A DNA stretch of 64,000 nucleotides. It comes from Megaustenia siamemsis (taxonomy: Eukaryota > Mollusca > Gastropoda > Stylommatophora > Ariophantidae). How positions within the stretch are numbered: position 1 is the stretch's first letter; each line of letters opens with the position of its first letter. Positions 12,928 to 27,900 of this stretch are shown piece by piece. The position numbers were made by a program, and so were the translations under genes. The notes below the pieces were generated by a model. It did no database searches, was not told the origin of the DNA, and saw only the letters and a program-made list of their open reading frames with translations. The DNA is taken from positions 16,744,177-16,808,176 of the forward strand of contig JAVIAB010000047.1 of assembly GCA_032433765.1 (NCBI GenBank). Reading direction: 5' to 3'.

Positions 12928-15900
12928 AATAATTAAATAAGGAATTATATTTCACCAATACCAGATGATACAAAACATAATAAAAAGAAAATGGTTTGAT
13001 CACAGTTTACACTAATCTAATAGAGAGTGACGTACTGTGCGGCGAAACATACAAAAAGAGTTAAAAGCAATGAGGAATCATAACAGAAAATGGAAGACAG
13101 ACAATGGATGTTAATAACAAGATTGGTCAACTCAAAGTAAGTTTCTAGAAAACAAAGTTATACTGGAATGTCATATTATCTAACTTGATCTTGATTAGTC
13201 CAGTGCCATAGATGGCATATAGGGCTTGTTGTCTCCCGCAAATTGCCTTTATTGTGAACGAGCTGTTCATTATAGAAAGTGAGTCTATGCTTGCTAACAT
13301 TGCCTCTTTTATTAGAGTTCTTTTCATTGTTTCTCGAGGTCATCCTCTTTGACTCTGACTTGATTTATCCATTTGAGAGCCTGCTTAGTAATTCACTGGC
13401 TGTTTCCTCTAAATACAGCCTGATATACGTCTATCTTCTTTTCTTAATAGTAGATGAGATAAATGGTTACATCATCAAATGGTCTAACCAAAATATCCTT
13501 ACGTTGACCAACATAACATTAAATTGGCCAAAATAACCTTATATTGAAACAGTGAAAGGCAGCAAATGAAGAGCTGGACAAAGGAGACAACGGAGTGATA
13601 ACAAGCGCTGATTAGTGCAAACATGTGTATGAAGCAAAAATTGTGAAACTAGCACACAGAAGAGAAGAAGGGGAAAGATGTGAACAAACCATTGTGCCAG
13701 AGCCACAAAGGTTCCCCAAGGTAACTAGGAGGTAGGCATAAATCAACAAAAACAAATAACAAAACCGAGCAAGTTAAAGCAATTTTCCATAAAAGATAAA
13801 GAGGTCCCCAATAACAGAAATCCTCTTCTACATTTTTGGTATCTTTAAACATCAATTGTTCTCATAAAGATGGCAGCATATCTCAAACTTCTATCATCAA
13901 CATCAAGTTTGTCACCCAGAGAGGTTAAACAAAGTCATATCATCACTCCGCTGATGTTAACAGTCCTGCTGTAGGGAACATTTTCTAATATTTGATTGTT
14001 ATTCCCACATGCCAGCTCAACTTTAAGTTTCTATTCCATATTGGGTAAATAAAGTAAAAGCAAAGGTCCCCTCAACACAGGGCTAGACATATTGGAAATA
14101 TGGTGTTAGTGGCAATATTTTTCTATGACCACTGCATTTTTTGAGTGATGTGATTGGTATCGTGCCATACTGCCACTATTTCCCTGAAAAATCTCTGGCA
14201 CCAATATTTTGAGGCTAGGTGAACCCTTGTTGGTCCAAGAACAAATTTACCTCTTCTGGGAATTGAACCAGGTCCCTTCTGACTACCAAGCAAACACACT
14301 AACCACTCAGTCACTGAGGCTCCTCATATTTGGTAGTTGAGCACTTATTGTGCTTTTTCACTCTGAAAGCCATTTCTCATCTTCAAAATAATGAAAATAT
14401 TTCTCTTTCTCTTCTCCTACATGATGACTAACTACTCTTCATCATCTGCCCATTAAAATAAAACATTAAGTGAGCATAAATGCATAGCAGTGTTGTTTAC
14501 AGCAAAGCTGTGAAATTTGTGCCTTTCAGCCTAACTTATCTGACTTCAGTTTAGCATTTTTGGGTACTGGGTTACCTCCCATCTTATTCATTTGGCCAAG
14601 CTGGTTAGTCTTCTTCCCTCTCTCTCTGCGATCAAGACTCAATCAGAGTAGGATTCCAGACTCTATTATGAAGTCAGCTGTCTGTTTGAGTGATTTGATT
14701 GCCCCAAATAGTTTTTCTTCCAGGGAGGTGGGTGTGGACCACATTGCTCTTCTCAGGTCTGTGTGCTGGGGGCAATCCTGTAGAACATGTTTTGTAGTCA
14801 TATTGTCCAGTGTACAGTGGCATAGGCTGGTTGTACCTATTTTGAATTTGGTGAACATGTGATTCCTCATTCTATTGTGGCCAGTGCGTAGGCGAAGTAT
14901 GATGACTTGATCCCTCCTTGATAGTTGATGGTATCCGTCCCGCTCGTTATGCTTTGGGTGTTCTCGTTTCCATTTTTCATGGTACTGGCCTTTGAGGATG
15001 GATTTGGCTTCATCATAACTGAGCGGATGGTTCTCTTGTGGTAATCTCCCTCCCTCTTTAGCTAATTTGTCTGCGTGTTCATTCCCGTGTATATTACAGT
15101 GTGATGGTATCCACTGAATGACTACTCTCTAGAAGTTATTGCACAGTTGGTCCAGAGTTGTTCTCAAGTCATCTAGTTCATTGTTCTTGGGGCTTTTTAG
15201 GGTTGATAGTACTGACAGAGCATCAGTCAGAATCACCAATTTATTGTGCATGTTATTTTTGTGTTGAGTAGCTAGTGTTGCAGCATCTCTGAGGGCCTCA
15301 GTTTCTGCTTTAAAGTTGTTTGAGAATTTCCCAGTAGCAATTGACTTGGCGATCTCATCCTGGTTATTCAGCGCCAAGAACACACCACCCCCTCCATTTC
15401 TGGTGGCATTTGTGTGTGGGACCAAGAGTCCTGTAGGTTGGTATCGTGTATGTGTTTTTGTGCTACATGTTTTCTTTCTGTGTCTGATTGGGTGCCTTTT
15501 TTCATGATTCCTGTTATATTTTCCTTAAGTTCTGGTGTTTTATGTTTCCCATGAGGAGACATATCAGATGGGCCCAAGGGTTTCGGTATTGTTTGGGAAA
15601 GTACTGGGTCTCCAGTAGTTAGTTCATTGGCGATTGCAGCGAAGTTGCTCCTCTTTAGTCGTACAATTCCTAAACCAGTAATTCTTTGATGAATGGGGTG
15701 GCTAAGGAGCCTTCTATATTTCTCCACTTGTTGCAATACTTTAGTGACCCGTCTGTAACATAAGTCTTCTTCCAAAAGCCACCACAAGGTGGGGGAGTAG
15801 GATCTTCATCAACTATTGCCACTGATGCTGGTACAAACAGTCAGATATGAATCACTGATCACTTTCAACCTTGGCACTGTCCAGTATCTTCCCCATCTCT

Positions 15901-18900
15901 TCAATGCTCCCCATTATATGTGTTCTAGTTTGCAGCAAGCTTTGATATCTTTGATAACCAAAGAACCTTTTGCTCCAACACGTCCATCTTCGGCATGGAC
16001 AGATTTTTAATTACCAATTTTTTCTGGGCAGCAGCCATTTTAGCCTACCCTTTTCAACTTTCAATTCTCAAGAGTTCTTTGATGTGAACAAAATGCACAT
16101 GGGACACCGACTGCTTTTCATCATTATCCAAGAGGGCTAGCTAGACCCAGGATCTCAATGTTGACAAATTAACTAAGGCCAGATAACTTAAGATTTCATT
16201 TGTAGCTTGGTACAATGACAGTATATCTAAAAATTAGTCATTTCTGCTTCAGCTATTTGCCAATAATTTCCCACATTTACCATCAAATTGGTAATCATGG
16301 TTATATATAATAATCATGGTTCATTTTTCAGAATGACAAAACATCAACATACATATGTTACAATCAACAAACTATTTCAAAACAGCAGAATGAGCTACAA
16401 CCGAAGCTATATTGAGCAACTGCTGTCTCTTGTTCTTGCATATAAAACAATCTGCACAGTACCTGGACAGTACTCATTAGTGATTCTATCCCTTTCTTGA
16501 TCCCATAAGATCTCAGTACAATGCAATAACTCACAACACTATCAAAGATCCTTGAAGTTATTTCTGAAAGCTGATTAATATAATCTCAATGAAGGCTGAA
16601 ATTTTACTGGTTGAAATAATAAAATGGAATACCACTATTTTTTCTTCCATTTCCAATTGTCAAGGGTGTTGTTTTTGCATGTACACCTTGAGCACAGAAT
16701 CCATGCTTTTATCATCTGTCCCAAACAGAACAAGCGCTCAATCTCACCTACTCTGCTACCCTGATAGGAGGCGTCAATGAAAAGTAAAAACTAGATTGTT
16801 CTGCATGTGATTTGAAACTGGGTACTTTAAAGTATGGAAGTGGTGGTAGCTGAGTAGTTAGTGTGCTCACACTTGATCAGAAGGTTCAGAGTTCATTTCC
16901 CTCCTGCTGTAAATTTGTTCAGACTGACACAGTTTTGGTTGCTTCATCAGGCCTTGAGCATGGATACTAAGAATTTTTTTCCTGCACCACAAGGGTGGCC
17001 TGGCATAATTTGAACCACAACATCAATCATAAAAATGTACCACTGGTCATATAAAAATATGAGCAATGCCACCAAATTCCCCATACATTCGTTTGAATGC
17101 ATGTAGGGCACCTTTACTAACTTACTTTGGATATATGATGCAAACATCTTAACATTTAGCAGCCCACAGTCTTTAATCATAATTTAACTAGCAACAGTTA
17201 TTAACAGCACACTCAAATAATATGGGCGGTAGCCTAGTTGGGACAACCACCCGACTGGGCTACCAATGCTCAAACAACCCGTGTTCAATTCCCACTGGAA
17301 GCAGTGTGGATTGTACTCATGGTTGAAATAAAAATACCCCCACGGTTAACACAGCCACTGTCAGAAATGGGTACCAGCGTAGTACTCTGGGAAGGTGAGG
17401 AATGCCGCCTCACATCGTGTGTTTCGATGCTTGAAGTGACACTATCCAGTTAAGTCTCAGAACACTTCTGGATAGGTGGCTGAGCACATGTGTGACAACT
17501 TGCGTGCTAAGATGCTGATTCCAGACTCCTACATTACCTTGACCTTACACTCAATTTTCTCTTACCCTATCCAAGAAGCATTGCAAGAACCACTTGATAG
17601 TGTACAGGGATGGGTACATCTCATTCTTCTCCTGTATTGACAGAGTTAATATATATTTTAAGAAAAAGGAAAGAAAAAAAACAAAACATTTCTAGGGGCG
17701 CTGCAAAATCAATAGTCAACTAAGACTGATGGAGGCTACTACTTCTTATATATATATATATACTATCATCATCATCAAGTACCAAGCCTACTGGCATAGG
17801 TGGTCATGTCTCTTCACAACTTTCAATATCAAGCTATTTATCATTTCTTTTGTTGACCTTCTTCCAAGCCATTCTCTTAAGCTGTCTGGTATATTTTCTA
17901 CTTGGTTCCTTCTATCTCTTCGCCTGTCAATTTTCCCTGTTGTCACAATATATTTCATTTGTTCCCTTTTCATTGCATGGCCAAAAATTATGACTGTTTA
18001 TACACACACACACATATATATATATTGAACTCAATATAAGAATTGTATAACACAAATAATATTCATTCAAAAAATATCAGCCTCAAACACAAAGTACTAC
18101 AAATTATTTGTAAAAAGTCAGTCCCAAATGTAAGTTCATGTATTCAAATTAGTAAGTGTTAGTATCATTATAAATTCAATCAAGACATCCAATATTTTGT
18201 TACTTAACATCAGTCTCTCAAGGATATTTGAATTATGAACCTGAATGCAATTTGAATTAATTTGTTACTTCATGTAGGGGATGCAACTTCTGTTTTACAA
18301 TTAAAAATTTTTTAAAAAGTTATGTTCAAAGTAAATGCTAAATATAAGCCAATTGAAGAATATTGATCATTTAGACACTTCTTCTTTCCTTCCTCATTTG
18401 CCTTTCAGGGTCCAGGGGAGATATTATTTGTGGTCTTTTGCTTTTCAGTTTGCATGTGCTGCTGTTATGTTTCCTAGTGTTTCTAATATTAGATCTAGAC
18501 TGTGATAGGGAAAAATCAGCACAAAACAAATGAAAAATGGGTGGATCTTGTGAATGAGAGATAGTTAACATTTTCAACATGATTAACATTTGTACTGCAG
18601 CCTGTTTGTGGTAAGGTAGGCAAACACATCAGCACAAACATATCATTGACAAGAGGAATGAAAATATATGCACTAGAAACATGAGAATATCTTAATGTTA
18701 CGACAAAATCTGTGCTAAAACATGAAAGTAAATATTAATGAAATGTGTATGTACAAAATGTTTACTAGAAACATAAGACTTGTGAAGCATATGAGGAATT
18801 CACCTAACAGTACAAAGTTCAGAATGACATACCAAATGTCTCCTAACTTTTGGTAGAAACTTGTGAAGTATGCTATCATGGTGATCCTGAAATCTCAGTA

Positions 18901-21900
18901 GTTTGGGGAAGCCATGCATGAAAAAACCTGGCCAGTTGAAACATAAATTTGGTAAAAGATCATAACATACAAATGTCCCACATAATTAATGACAAAATAA
19001 AATATAATTGTTGCACAATGAAAATTGAACACGATAAAATATAAATGTCACACAATGAAAAATAATATGCTATTACATAAATGCTACATTATTAGTGAAA
19101 AATGAACATTATAAAATATAACTGTCACTATGAAATGTTAAGTATCCTAATATACGGAAGTAAAAAAAACACCAAGGCATCCAAAAATATAAACTGCAAT
19201 CAAGAAAGGAAGGTAAACATATGTTGGTCATGTGATGAGAAAAGACAACAAGAAAATCTCAAAGCAAACCCTCAAATGGGAACAAGAAAAAGGACAAGTC
19301 ATAGCAACAAACAAAAACATGGTTATTGATGTCACTTACCATGCATCATATGTTTGGGGCTGATGAACAGCTGCGACAAGCCCCAGAATGCATCCTGTGA
19401 ACAAACAAGTCACAATAATGGAAGAAGTTCAATAAGGGAAAAACACATTACAACCTATAAAGGGTTGTAAACAAAAACAGTAAATAAAACAGTAATTCAA
19501 AGAATTCATCTATATTAAGAGAAAATGTTGAGACTCTTGGGATAAAAGGAATGGGGTAAAATACGAGCTGATAATTTCAGCTTTGAACCAAACATCACAC
19601 AGTTTAAAAAGGTAACTAAAATGAAATAAAGTTGAAGAAAAATCTTTTTGTCTATAAGAGCAAAAAAAACACACAAAAAGGCACTGCCAGCTCTAAAAAG
19701 AAATAAAAATATGAATATAGACAATAATTGTGAACTGTAGGTGATCTCAAAAAACAAATACCAATATAAAAAAGCATAGAAACAAAATTTGTTGTAAAAA
19801 AATTAACAAAATATTCCTGAGGCTAAAATAGATGTTGACAAAATACAGACACACTATAGAAATAAGAAAATATTGAAGTTGTCAAGGAATTGACGAAGAG
19901 AAAATAAAAACAGTATGACAGCCTACATGTATAACAATTCAAAGCTGACCAAGCACTGACAGCTAAAATTCTTGAACCATTTTTCTCACAGTTTTGGTAA
20001 ATAAGAGACAACACCACTGAAATGGATCAAGTAAACAAGTTGCCACATAATGACACTTCATGCAATAACTGGAGAAGAATTACTATTCTCTTTAGGGTCT
20101 AGCAAAATATTTGACAGGCTCATCATACAAAGACTATCAATAGTAGTAGACCCAAACCTAATGAAGGAGCACAAGCAAGCTTCAGAAGGATGGTTCATAT
20201 CATCTAGAAACATAGTAAAGCAGTGTCGGGAGCGACAGAGAAAATCTAACTTATTTTTTAAAAATGATTTTGAAGACTCCTACTATACTATACATTAGTA
20301 TACAGAGACACCATCTGGAACATTTTGCAAGCATAGCGAATTACAAAGCAAAGTAGCAACCGTTATCAAAAGCAACAACGCTAACTTCACTACAGTAGTC
20401 AATAAATCAGAACAAAGATGTTAAGTGCAGATAGACTGTCTCCTGTTAACCATACTTTTCTTGTCTGTTATTGACTAATTATAAGATCAATAAAGGCATG
20501 TCTAGAAAAATACAAAGAAAAATGTAGGTACTGGACAAAAGTTGAATATAAAATAGGCAATATATCATTAACCTAGAAGAAATCTACACTAGTCAAAATA
20601 GAGAACCATGAGCTTGCAGCAACAAACACATTTCCATGTCAGGGAAGCAAAGAACAACAAATGGAGTGGTTGGTAAAGATACCAACAAAAGGGCACATAA
20701 GACAAGGATTACTTTTGCCAATCTGTAGAGCATTTGAAGATCAATCAGGCCAGAAGACAAACATGGTGGCAACAAATTTTCAAAGATTATGTTTGAATCT
20801 GAATGAGAAGATCATAACAATAACCTTCCAGACATAGGGGCACACTGTAAAAAGTTGCAACATATTGTATAAAGTGAAGCAACTGTTACTGACCTACCTT
20901 ATAGCACCATAAGACATGTCTTTCAATGAAAGCTTTGTCTGTTGGGGGGCCTCGGTAGCCTAGTTGGGAAAACCACCCGACTGGACTACCAACGTTTGGA
21001 CAACCCGTGTTCGATTCCCGCTGGGAGCAGTGTGAATTGTACTCGTGGTTGGAAAAAAAAAAATACCCCCACGGTCAACCCAGCCGTTGGCAGAAATGGG
21101 TACCAGGGTATTACCCTAGGAAGGTGAGGAATGTTGCTTCGCATCCGAGTTTCGATGCTTGAGGCGATACTATACAGACATCTCAGAACATTTCTGGATA
21201 GGCGGCCGAGCACATATAGGTGTAAACTCGCGTGCTAAGGCACCGGTTCAAGCTCGTACTTTACCTTTAACTTTGTCTGTTTGTAGCTAAGGAAAAGGAG
21301 AATAGTAAAGCAAATATCTGTTCACTAATCCTCATGATGACAAATATCCATCCTTTTTCTTAATGTTAATAAAAATTCAAGCCCTCATGTGGGAAACAAC
21401 AGGTAAGAGGAAAAGCGGAAGACCCAGAGAGACACTGAGAAGAACATTAATGAGAGAGGCAAGAGCAGCAGGAATCGGCTCCCTCAGTGAGATAGAGCTG
21501 CTTGCACAGAACAGAGACAAATGGCGAGATTTGATAAAATATCTTTAAAAGAATTGAAAACTGCTAGAATCAAAATTTAGATAAGAGAAGGAGTATCTTG
21601 GTCTACACCATATGGGCCAGCTACAGCTCAAAAGGTCAATAGATAATAGATAGAATAAAAATTATGACTTTCAGTTTTACACACCAAAATTATTAAACTG
21701 TATAGTTATATAAACAAATATAAATTCAAAATGTTAATATGAAAGACTAAATGTTGCGAATTAAGTGAATCGTCAAATATTAATATCACTTATGAACATC
21801 AGCTCCATGAGCTCAAAAACATAGACCTATCCAGATACAATTTCACAAAATTGAAGCGCTGAAAAAAATTAATTACTTTCACTCACAGAAATTGAACTGT

Positions 21901-24900
21901 ACTGCTGTATAAACAAATCTAGATTCAAAATGTTAATTTGAAAGATTAAATGTCATGAATTAAGTAGATCATAATATAAATTATATAAAAGTAAAATACC
22001 CCCGTCACGCCAAGTGGCGTATAGGGAAATATGGTGTTAGTGACCCTATATTTTACAGACCTTCAGCACATGATTTTTGGGGTAATGTGGTCAGTATTAC
22101 GCCCGTGCTGCTTTACTTTCCCAGAAAAAAATCCGGTACCCATTTAAGGCTGGGTGAACCCGGAAGCCGTCGGTTGGGATCGAACCCTACCCCTTGTCCG
22201 TGGTAGTCCAGTTCACTAACCACTGAGCTATCGCGGCTCCCATAAATTATATAGTTCAGGTGTAATTTTCTCAGAAATGGCGGGCTAGACAAACATTCCG
22301 GTTAGACTTAGAAGGGGGTAATTCTGTACTTGACAGCATGAAACTAAAGTAGAGGTTTTAAAGAGGTGGTATCCAGATATGAAGAGCAAAAAAAAAAGAC
22401 TGGAAATTATATCTACCCTCAATGCTGAAAAATAAATGAGGAAGGAAAGATGAAGAATATTAGATATAAGAATCTACTTTTAAACACAAAATCTGTCTAG
22501 AGACTTACCTCCTCATTGAGATACATGAGTAGGAGCGCAGCTATTTCACTCATACCCTGACAGTAGCCTATCTCTGTGTTGTAAACAGAGTAAGCTGCCA
22601 AAACATGGAACAGGGCCTGCTGTCTGAAACATGAAGACAGTATTTCAATAGCAATAAGCAGATAAATATCTCATGGATATTTTTAAGAAACAACAACATT
22701 CATAAAAATAGTTCAAAAGAATATAAGTAGTTTAGAAAATACACCTCCAACCAATTTTGTCTGGGGCAGCTGCCATTTTTGGATTACTCTTTTACATTTC
22801 CAAGTGTCAAGGGTTCTTTAACGTGCACACAAGACTTCCTGTTTTTTTTTTTACAATATCCCAGAGAGACTGGGCATCAGATCTCGCTACACAGGAACTG
22901 GGACAGGCAGAGTAAAGCCATGAATAAATCACAGATTTGAAGAGAAAATGTCCACTACGTGTGGCAGGATTTAAACCCAGAACTTTCTTGTTCTAAGGTC
23001 AATGCCTCACCTCAAGACCACCCAGCACTCCAAAGACCACAGCTAATTGGCCACAGAAAACATACATCTAAGGAGAAAAAACAGAACATCAACAGACCAA
23101 GAAAAAACATGATACGGAAAATAGATAAAGACATGAAGAGCAACAATGTTCTGATCATGGAAGTAATGAACACAAATTCTAATGTGTACCCTTAAAGATT
23201 AATCTGTCAACCAAAAGTGCAACACGAAAACTGGAGAAAATCAACAGGTAAATGATATGTAGAATACGGGAATGATGATGATGGGGTATGTCACAGAGAA
23301 AGCCACAAAAAGGTACCATTAAAACATTGCATGAAAGCAACATTGAGAAGCCATGAGGCAAGAAAGAAAACAACAGCAGATTATTGAGTTATTAGCGGGT
23401 CATCATCTTTGCACTCCGAACATGTCCATAGGTGCTCAGATCCTCCTCCCCCCGCAAGTCTCGCAGTGTCCAGCAGTGTGGTTGATTAGTCTTCTTATAC
23501 ACCCACTAGGTTCTGCATTTCCTGTTGTGCCCATCTTAGCTCCCATTTCTTTCATCTGAAGGAGTGACGTGGACTCATGGTTGTCAAAGTCCTGTGCCTT
23601 TCCCACATCTTGAAGGGCATTGATGACATCCACCCAATCCATTGGTTGACCGTCTTCATAGACAGCGGAGCTAGCCAACCTGTCCACTCTTTCATCTATT
23701 CTTGTATGTGTTATTATTCCTATGAAATCTACATATAAATTCTTGTATGTACTGTTACTCCTTTAAGATCAAGACTCTTTTATGTATTGTTACTCCTATA
23801 AGATGTAGAACCTTGTGTGTGTTATTATTCCTATTTTATCCAGACTACTGTATGTGTTATTATTACTATAAGATGTAGAACCTAGAGTGTGTTATTATTC
23901 CTATTTTATCCAGACTACTGTATGTGTTATTATTACTATAAGATGTAGAACCTAGAGTGTGTTATTATTCCTATTTTATCCAGACTACTGTATGTGTTAT
24001 TATTACTATAAGATGTAGAACCTTGAGTGTGTTATTTTTACTATTTTATCCAGACTACTGTATGTGGTATTATTACTATAAGATGTAGAACTCGTGTGTG
24101 TGTTACTATTCCTATCAGATCTTAATTTGTTTGAGTTATTATTTTTGTAGAAACTAAAGTCTTGTGGTATCTAAACTCTTGAGTGTGTTATATTAGTTCT
24201 AAAAAGTAAAGTACCCCCGCCACGCCAAGTGGCGTATAGGGAAATATGGTGTTAGTGACCATACATTTTACAGACCTTCAGCACATGATTTTTGGGGTAA
24301 TGTAGTCGGTATTACGCCCGTGCTGCTTTACTTTCCCAGAAAAAAACGGGAAACCCATTTAAGGCTGGGTGAACCCGGAAGCCATCGGTTGGGATCGAAC
24401 CCTACCCCTTGTCCGTTGTGGTCCAGTTCACTGACCACTGAGCTCTCGCTCTAAGACAACTCAATTCTTTATGGGTTTTATTACTTATATATTGTTCAAG
24501 CATTCACCTGATGACTAAAGAAAAATAAATAGTCCTCATTATCTGCCCTTAAAAGAGTGTTAAGTAGGCATAGATCCATAGAAGCAGTCTTCCTGTGGTT
24601 TACTGCAAGTTGTGATATTATGTCTTTCTGCCTAACATGGCCGACTTCGACACGATATTTTCGAGTATCAATCTGCCTTCGCTCTCAATTTCTATTCATT
24701 GGCTTGATCAGTTAGTCTAGATCTCTTTGTTCTATTATTCCCTATTATCACCTCGGAAGTTCCCCATATAATAATATTTATGTATTATTATTTGTACCCT
24801 GTTTCTATGACCACCTGAATGCTTTCAGTCTTGGCACAGACATGAGTTTCCATCCATTATTATTCATATGAGAGTAAAACTCTCAAGCATTTATCCATAA

Positions 24901-27900
24901 AAAAACTAAACTTTTATAAATATTACTCATATAAAAAGCTGAACTCTTTATGAGTGTTATTTCAAACTGAGATAAACTTATGTGTGATAATCTTGTTAGG
25001 GCAAAACAACTTTTTTGTGTTAAACTTGTGAAAAGAAGCTGCTACGAGAACTAAACTGTTGAGAGAGCTAAACATCTGAAAGGTAAACACATAAAGAGTT
25101 AAGCTGTGAGAGAGCTAAACATCTGCAAAGTAAACTCATAAAGAGTTAAGCTGTGTGTGAGAGCTAAATATCTGCGAGGTAAACACATAAGGAGTTAAGC
25201 TGTGTGTGAGAGCTAAACATCTGCTCAGTGAACACATAAAGAGTTAAGCTGTGTGTGAGAGCTAAAAATCTGCGAGGTGAACACATAAAGAGTTAAGCTG
25301 TGTGTGAATAAAACTTCCTCTGATAAGCAGAAATAGGACTGCAAGTCTGCAAATAAAAATAACAACCATTTTGGTATGCACGAAAAACGTAGTGTTGTCA
25401 AGACCAATCAATGTGAGGGTATCAAAGTGAACATAACATACTTAACACCATAGCGCTCTCGAAACATGATATGATTTCTGTATGTTCTATTAACATCAAG
25501 ATCAATTTGGCGTATGGAAGTAGACTTTGTCCGAGCTCTGTTACGCATTATCTGGAAGAGAATAGAAATGTTATCTAAAACATTTTGTATTGGTCAGGCC
25601 ATAATAAGATGATTCATATCTCAGTATACACCTGTTTGGCTCTTGTTTTTGTTTATAATGATTATTGTACTTGTGCAATGTTCAGCAATACCTTGATATC
25701 TTGTCTGATTACTCAGGAAGATCTCAGTATAGTACCAAAAAAAACTCCACATTGCACCAGACCTGGAAGAATCTCTTCTTCATCCCTTTTCCACTGATCT
25801 CTATCCTCAGTTATTCTTTGTGACTTGCAGAGCTGAGGCCTGTCCACTCTTTGATGTTATCTTCCCTTCTCTTTCTACCTCTTTTTCCTCCTCCTTCAAC
25901 AGTCAGTTCCTTTAAGAATGTTATTTGTCAGGACAGACGATCAAGATAAATGGCAAAATTATTTTGCGTTTCTTCACAGTAGTCAAAAGATCATCATGTA
26001 CTCTGTCGGTTGTATCCCTTTACAAACTTTTTCATTCGTGATATTATCCAAGTGAGATGCCCAAAATGTTATGAATCATTTCATCTGTACGATCCAGATA
26101 AGAGATGCCCAAAATCTTACAATAACATTTCATCTGTACGATCCAGATAAGAGATGTCCAAAACCTTACAATAACATTTCATCTGTATGATCCAGATAAG
26201 AGATGCCCAAAACCTTACAATAACATTTCATCTGTACGATCCAGATAAGAGATGCCCAAAATCTTACAATAACATTTCATCTGTACGATCCAGATAAGAG
26301 ATGCCCAAAATCTTACAATAACATTTCATCTGTACCATCCAGATAAGAGATGCCCAAAACTTTACAATAACATTTCATCTGTACGATCGAGATAAGAGAT
26401 GCCCAAAACCTTACAATAACATTTCATCTGTACGATCCAGATAAGAGATGCCCAAAACCTTACAATAACATTTCATCTGTACGATCCAGATAAGAGATGC
26501 CCAAAATCTTACAATAACATTTCATCTGTACGATCCAGATAAGAGACGCCCAAAATCTTACAATAACATTTCATCTGTACGATCCAGATAAGAGATGCCC
26601 AAAATGTTATGAATCATTTCATCTGTACGATCCAGATAAGAGATGCCCAAAATCTAACAATAACATTTCATCTGTACGATCCAGATAAGAGGTGCCCAAA
26701 ACCTTACAATAACATTTCATCTCTACGATCCAGATAAGAGATGCCCAAAATGTTATGAATCATTTCATCTGTACGATCCAGATAAGAGATGCCTAAAACC
26801 TTACAATAACATTTCTGTATGATCCAGATAAGAGTTGCCCAAAACCTTACAATAACATTTCTGTATGATCCAGATAAGAGTTGCCCAAAACCTTACAATA
26901 ACATTTCATCTGTACGATCCAGATAAGAGATGCCCAAAACCTTACAATAACATTTCATCTGTACGGTCCAGATAAGAGATGCCCAAAACCTTACAATAAC
27001 ATTTCATCTGTACGATCCAGATAAGAGATGCCCAAAATCTTACAATAACATTTCATCTGTACGATCCAGATAAGAGACGCCCAAAATCTTACAATAACAT
27101 TTCATCTGTACGATCCAGATAAGAGATGCCCAAAATCTTACAATAACATTTCATCTGTACGATCCAGATAAGAGATGTCCAAAATCTTACAATAACATTT
27201 CATCTGTACGATCCAGATAAGAGATGCCCAAAATCTTACAATAACATTTCATCTGTACGATCGAGATAAGAGATGCCCAAAACCTTACAATAACATTTCA
27301 TCTGTACCATCCAGATAAGAGATGCCCAAAATCTTACAATAACATTTCATCTGTACGATCCAGATAAGAGATGCCCAAAATGTTATGAATCATTTCATCT
27401 GTACGATCCAGATAAGAGATGCCCAAAATCTAACAATAACATTTTATCTGTACGATCCAGATAAGAGGTGCCCAAAACCTTACAATAACATTTCATCTGT
27501 ACGATCCAGATAAGAGATGCCTAAAACCTTACAATAACATTTCTGTATGATCCAGATAAGAGTTGCCCAAAACCTTACAATAACATTTCTGTATGATCCA
27601 GATAAGAGTTGCCCAAAACCTTACAATAACATTTCTGTATGATCCAGATAAGAGATGCCCAAAACCTTACAATAACATTTCATCTGTACGATCTAGATAA
27701 GAGATGCCCAAAACCTTACAATAACATTTCTGTATGATCCAGATAAGAGATGCCTAAAACCTTACAATAACATTTCTGTATGATCCAGATAAGAGATGCC
27801 TAAAACCTTACAATAACATTTCTGTATGATCCAGATAAGAGTTGCCCAAAACCTTACAATAACATTTCTGTATGATCCAGATAAGAGTTGCCCAAAACCT

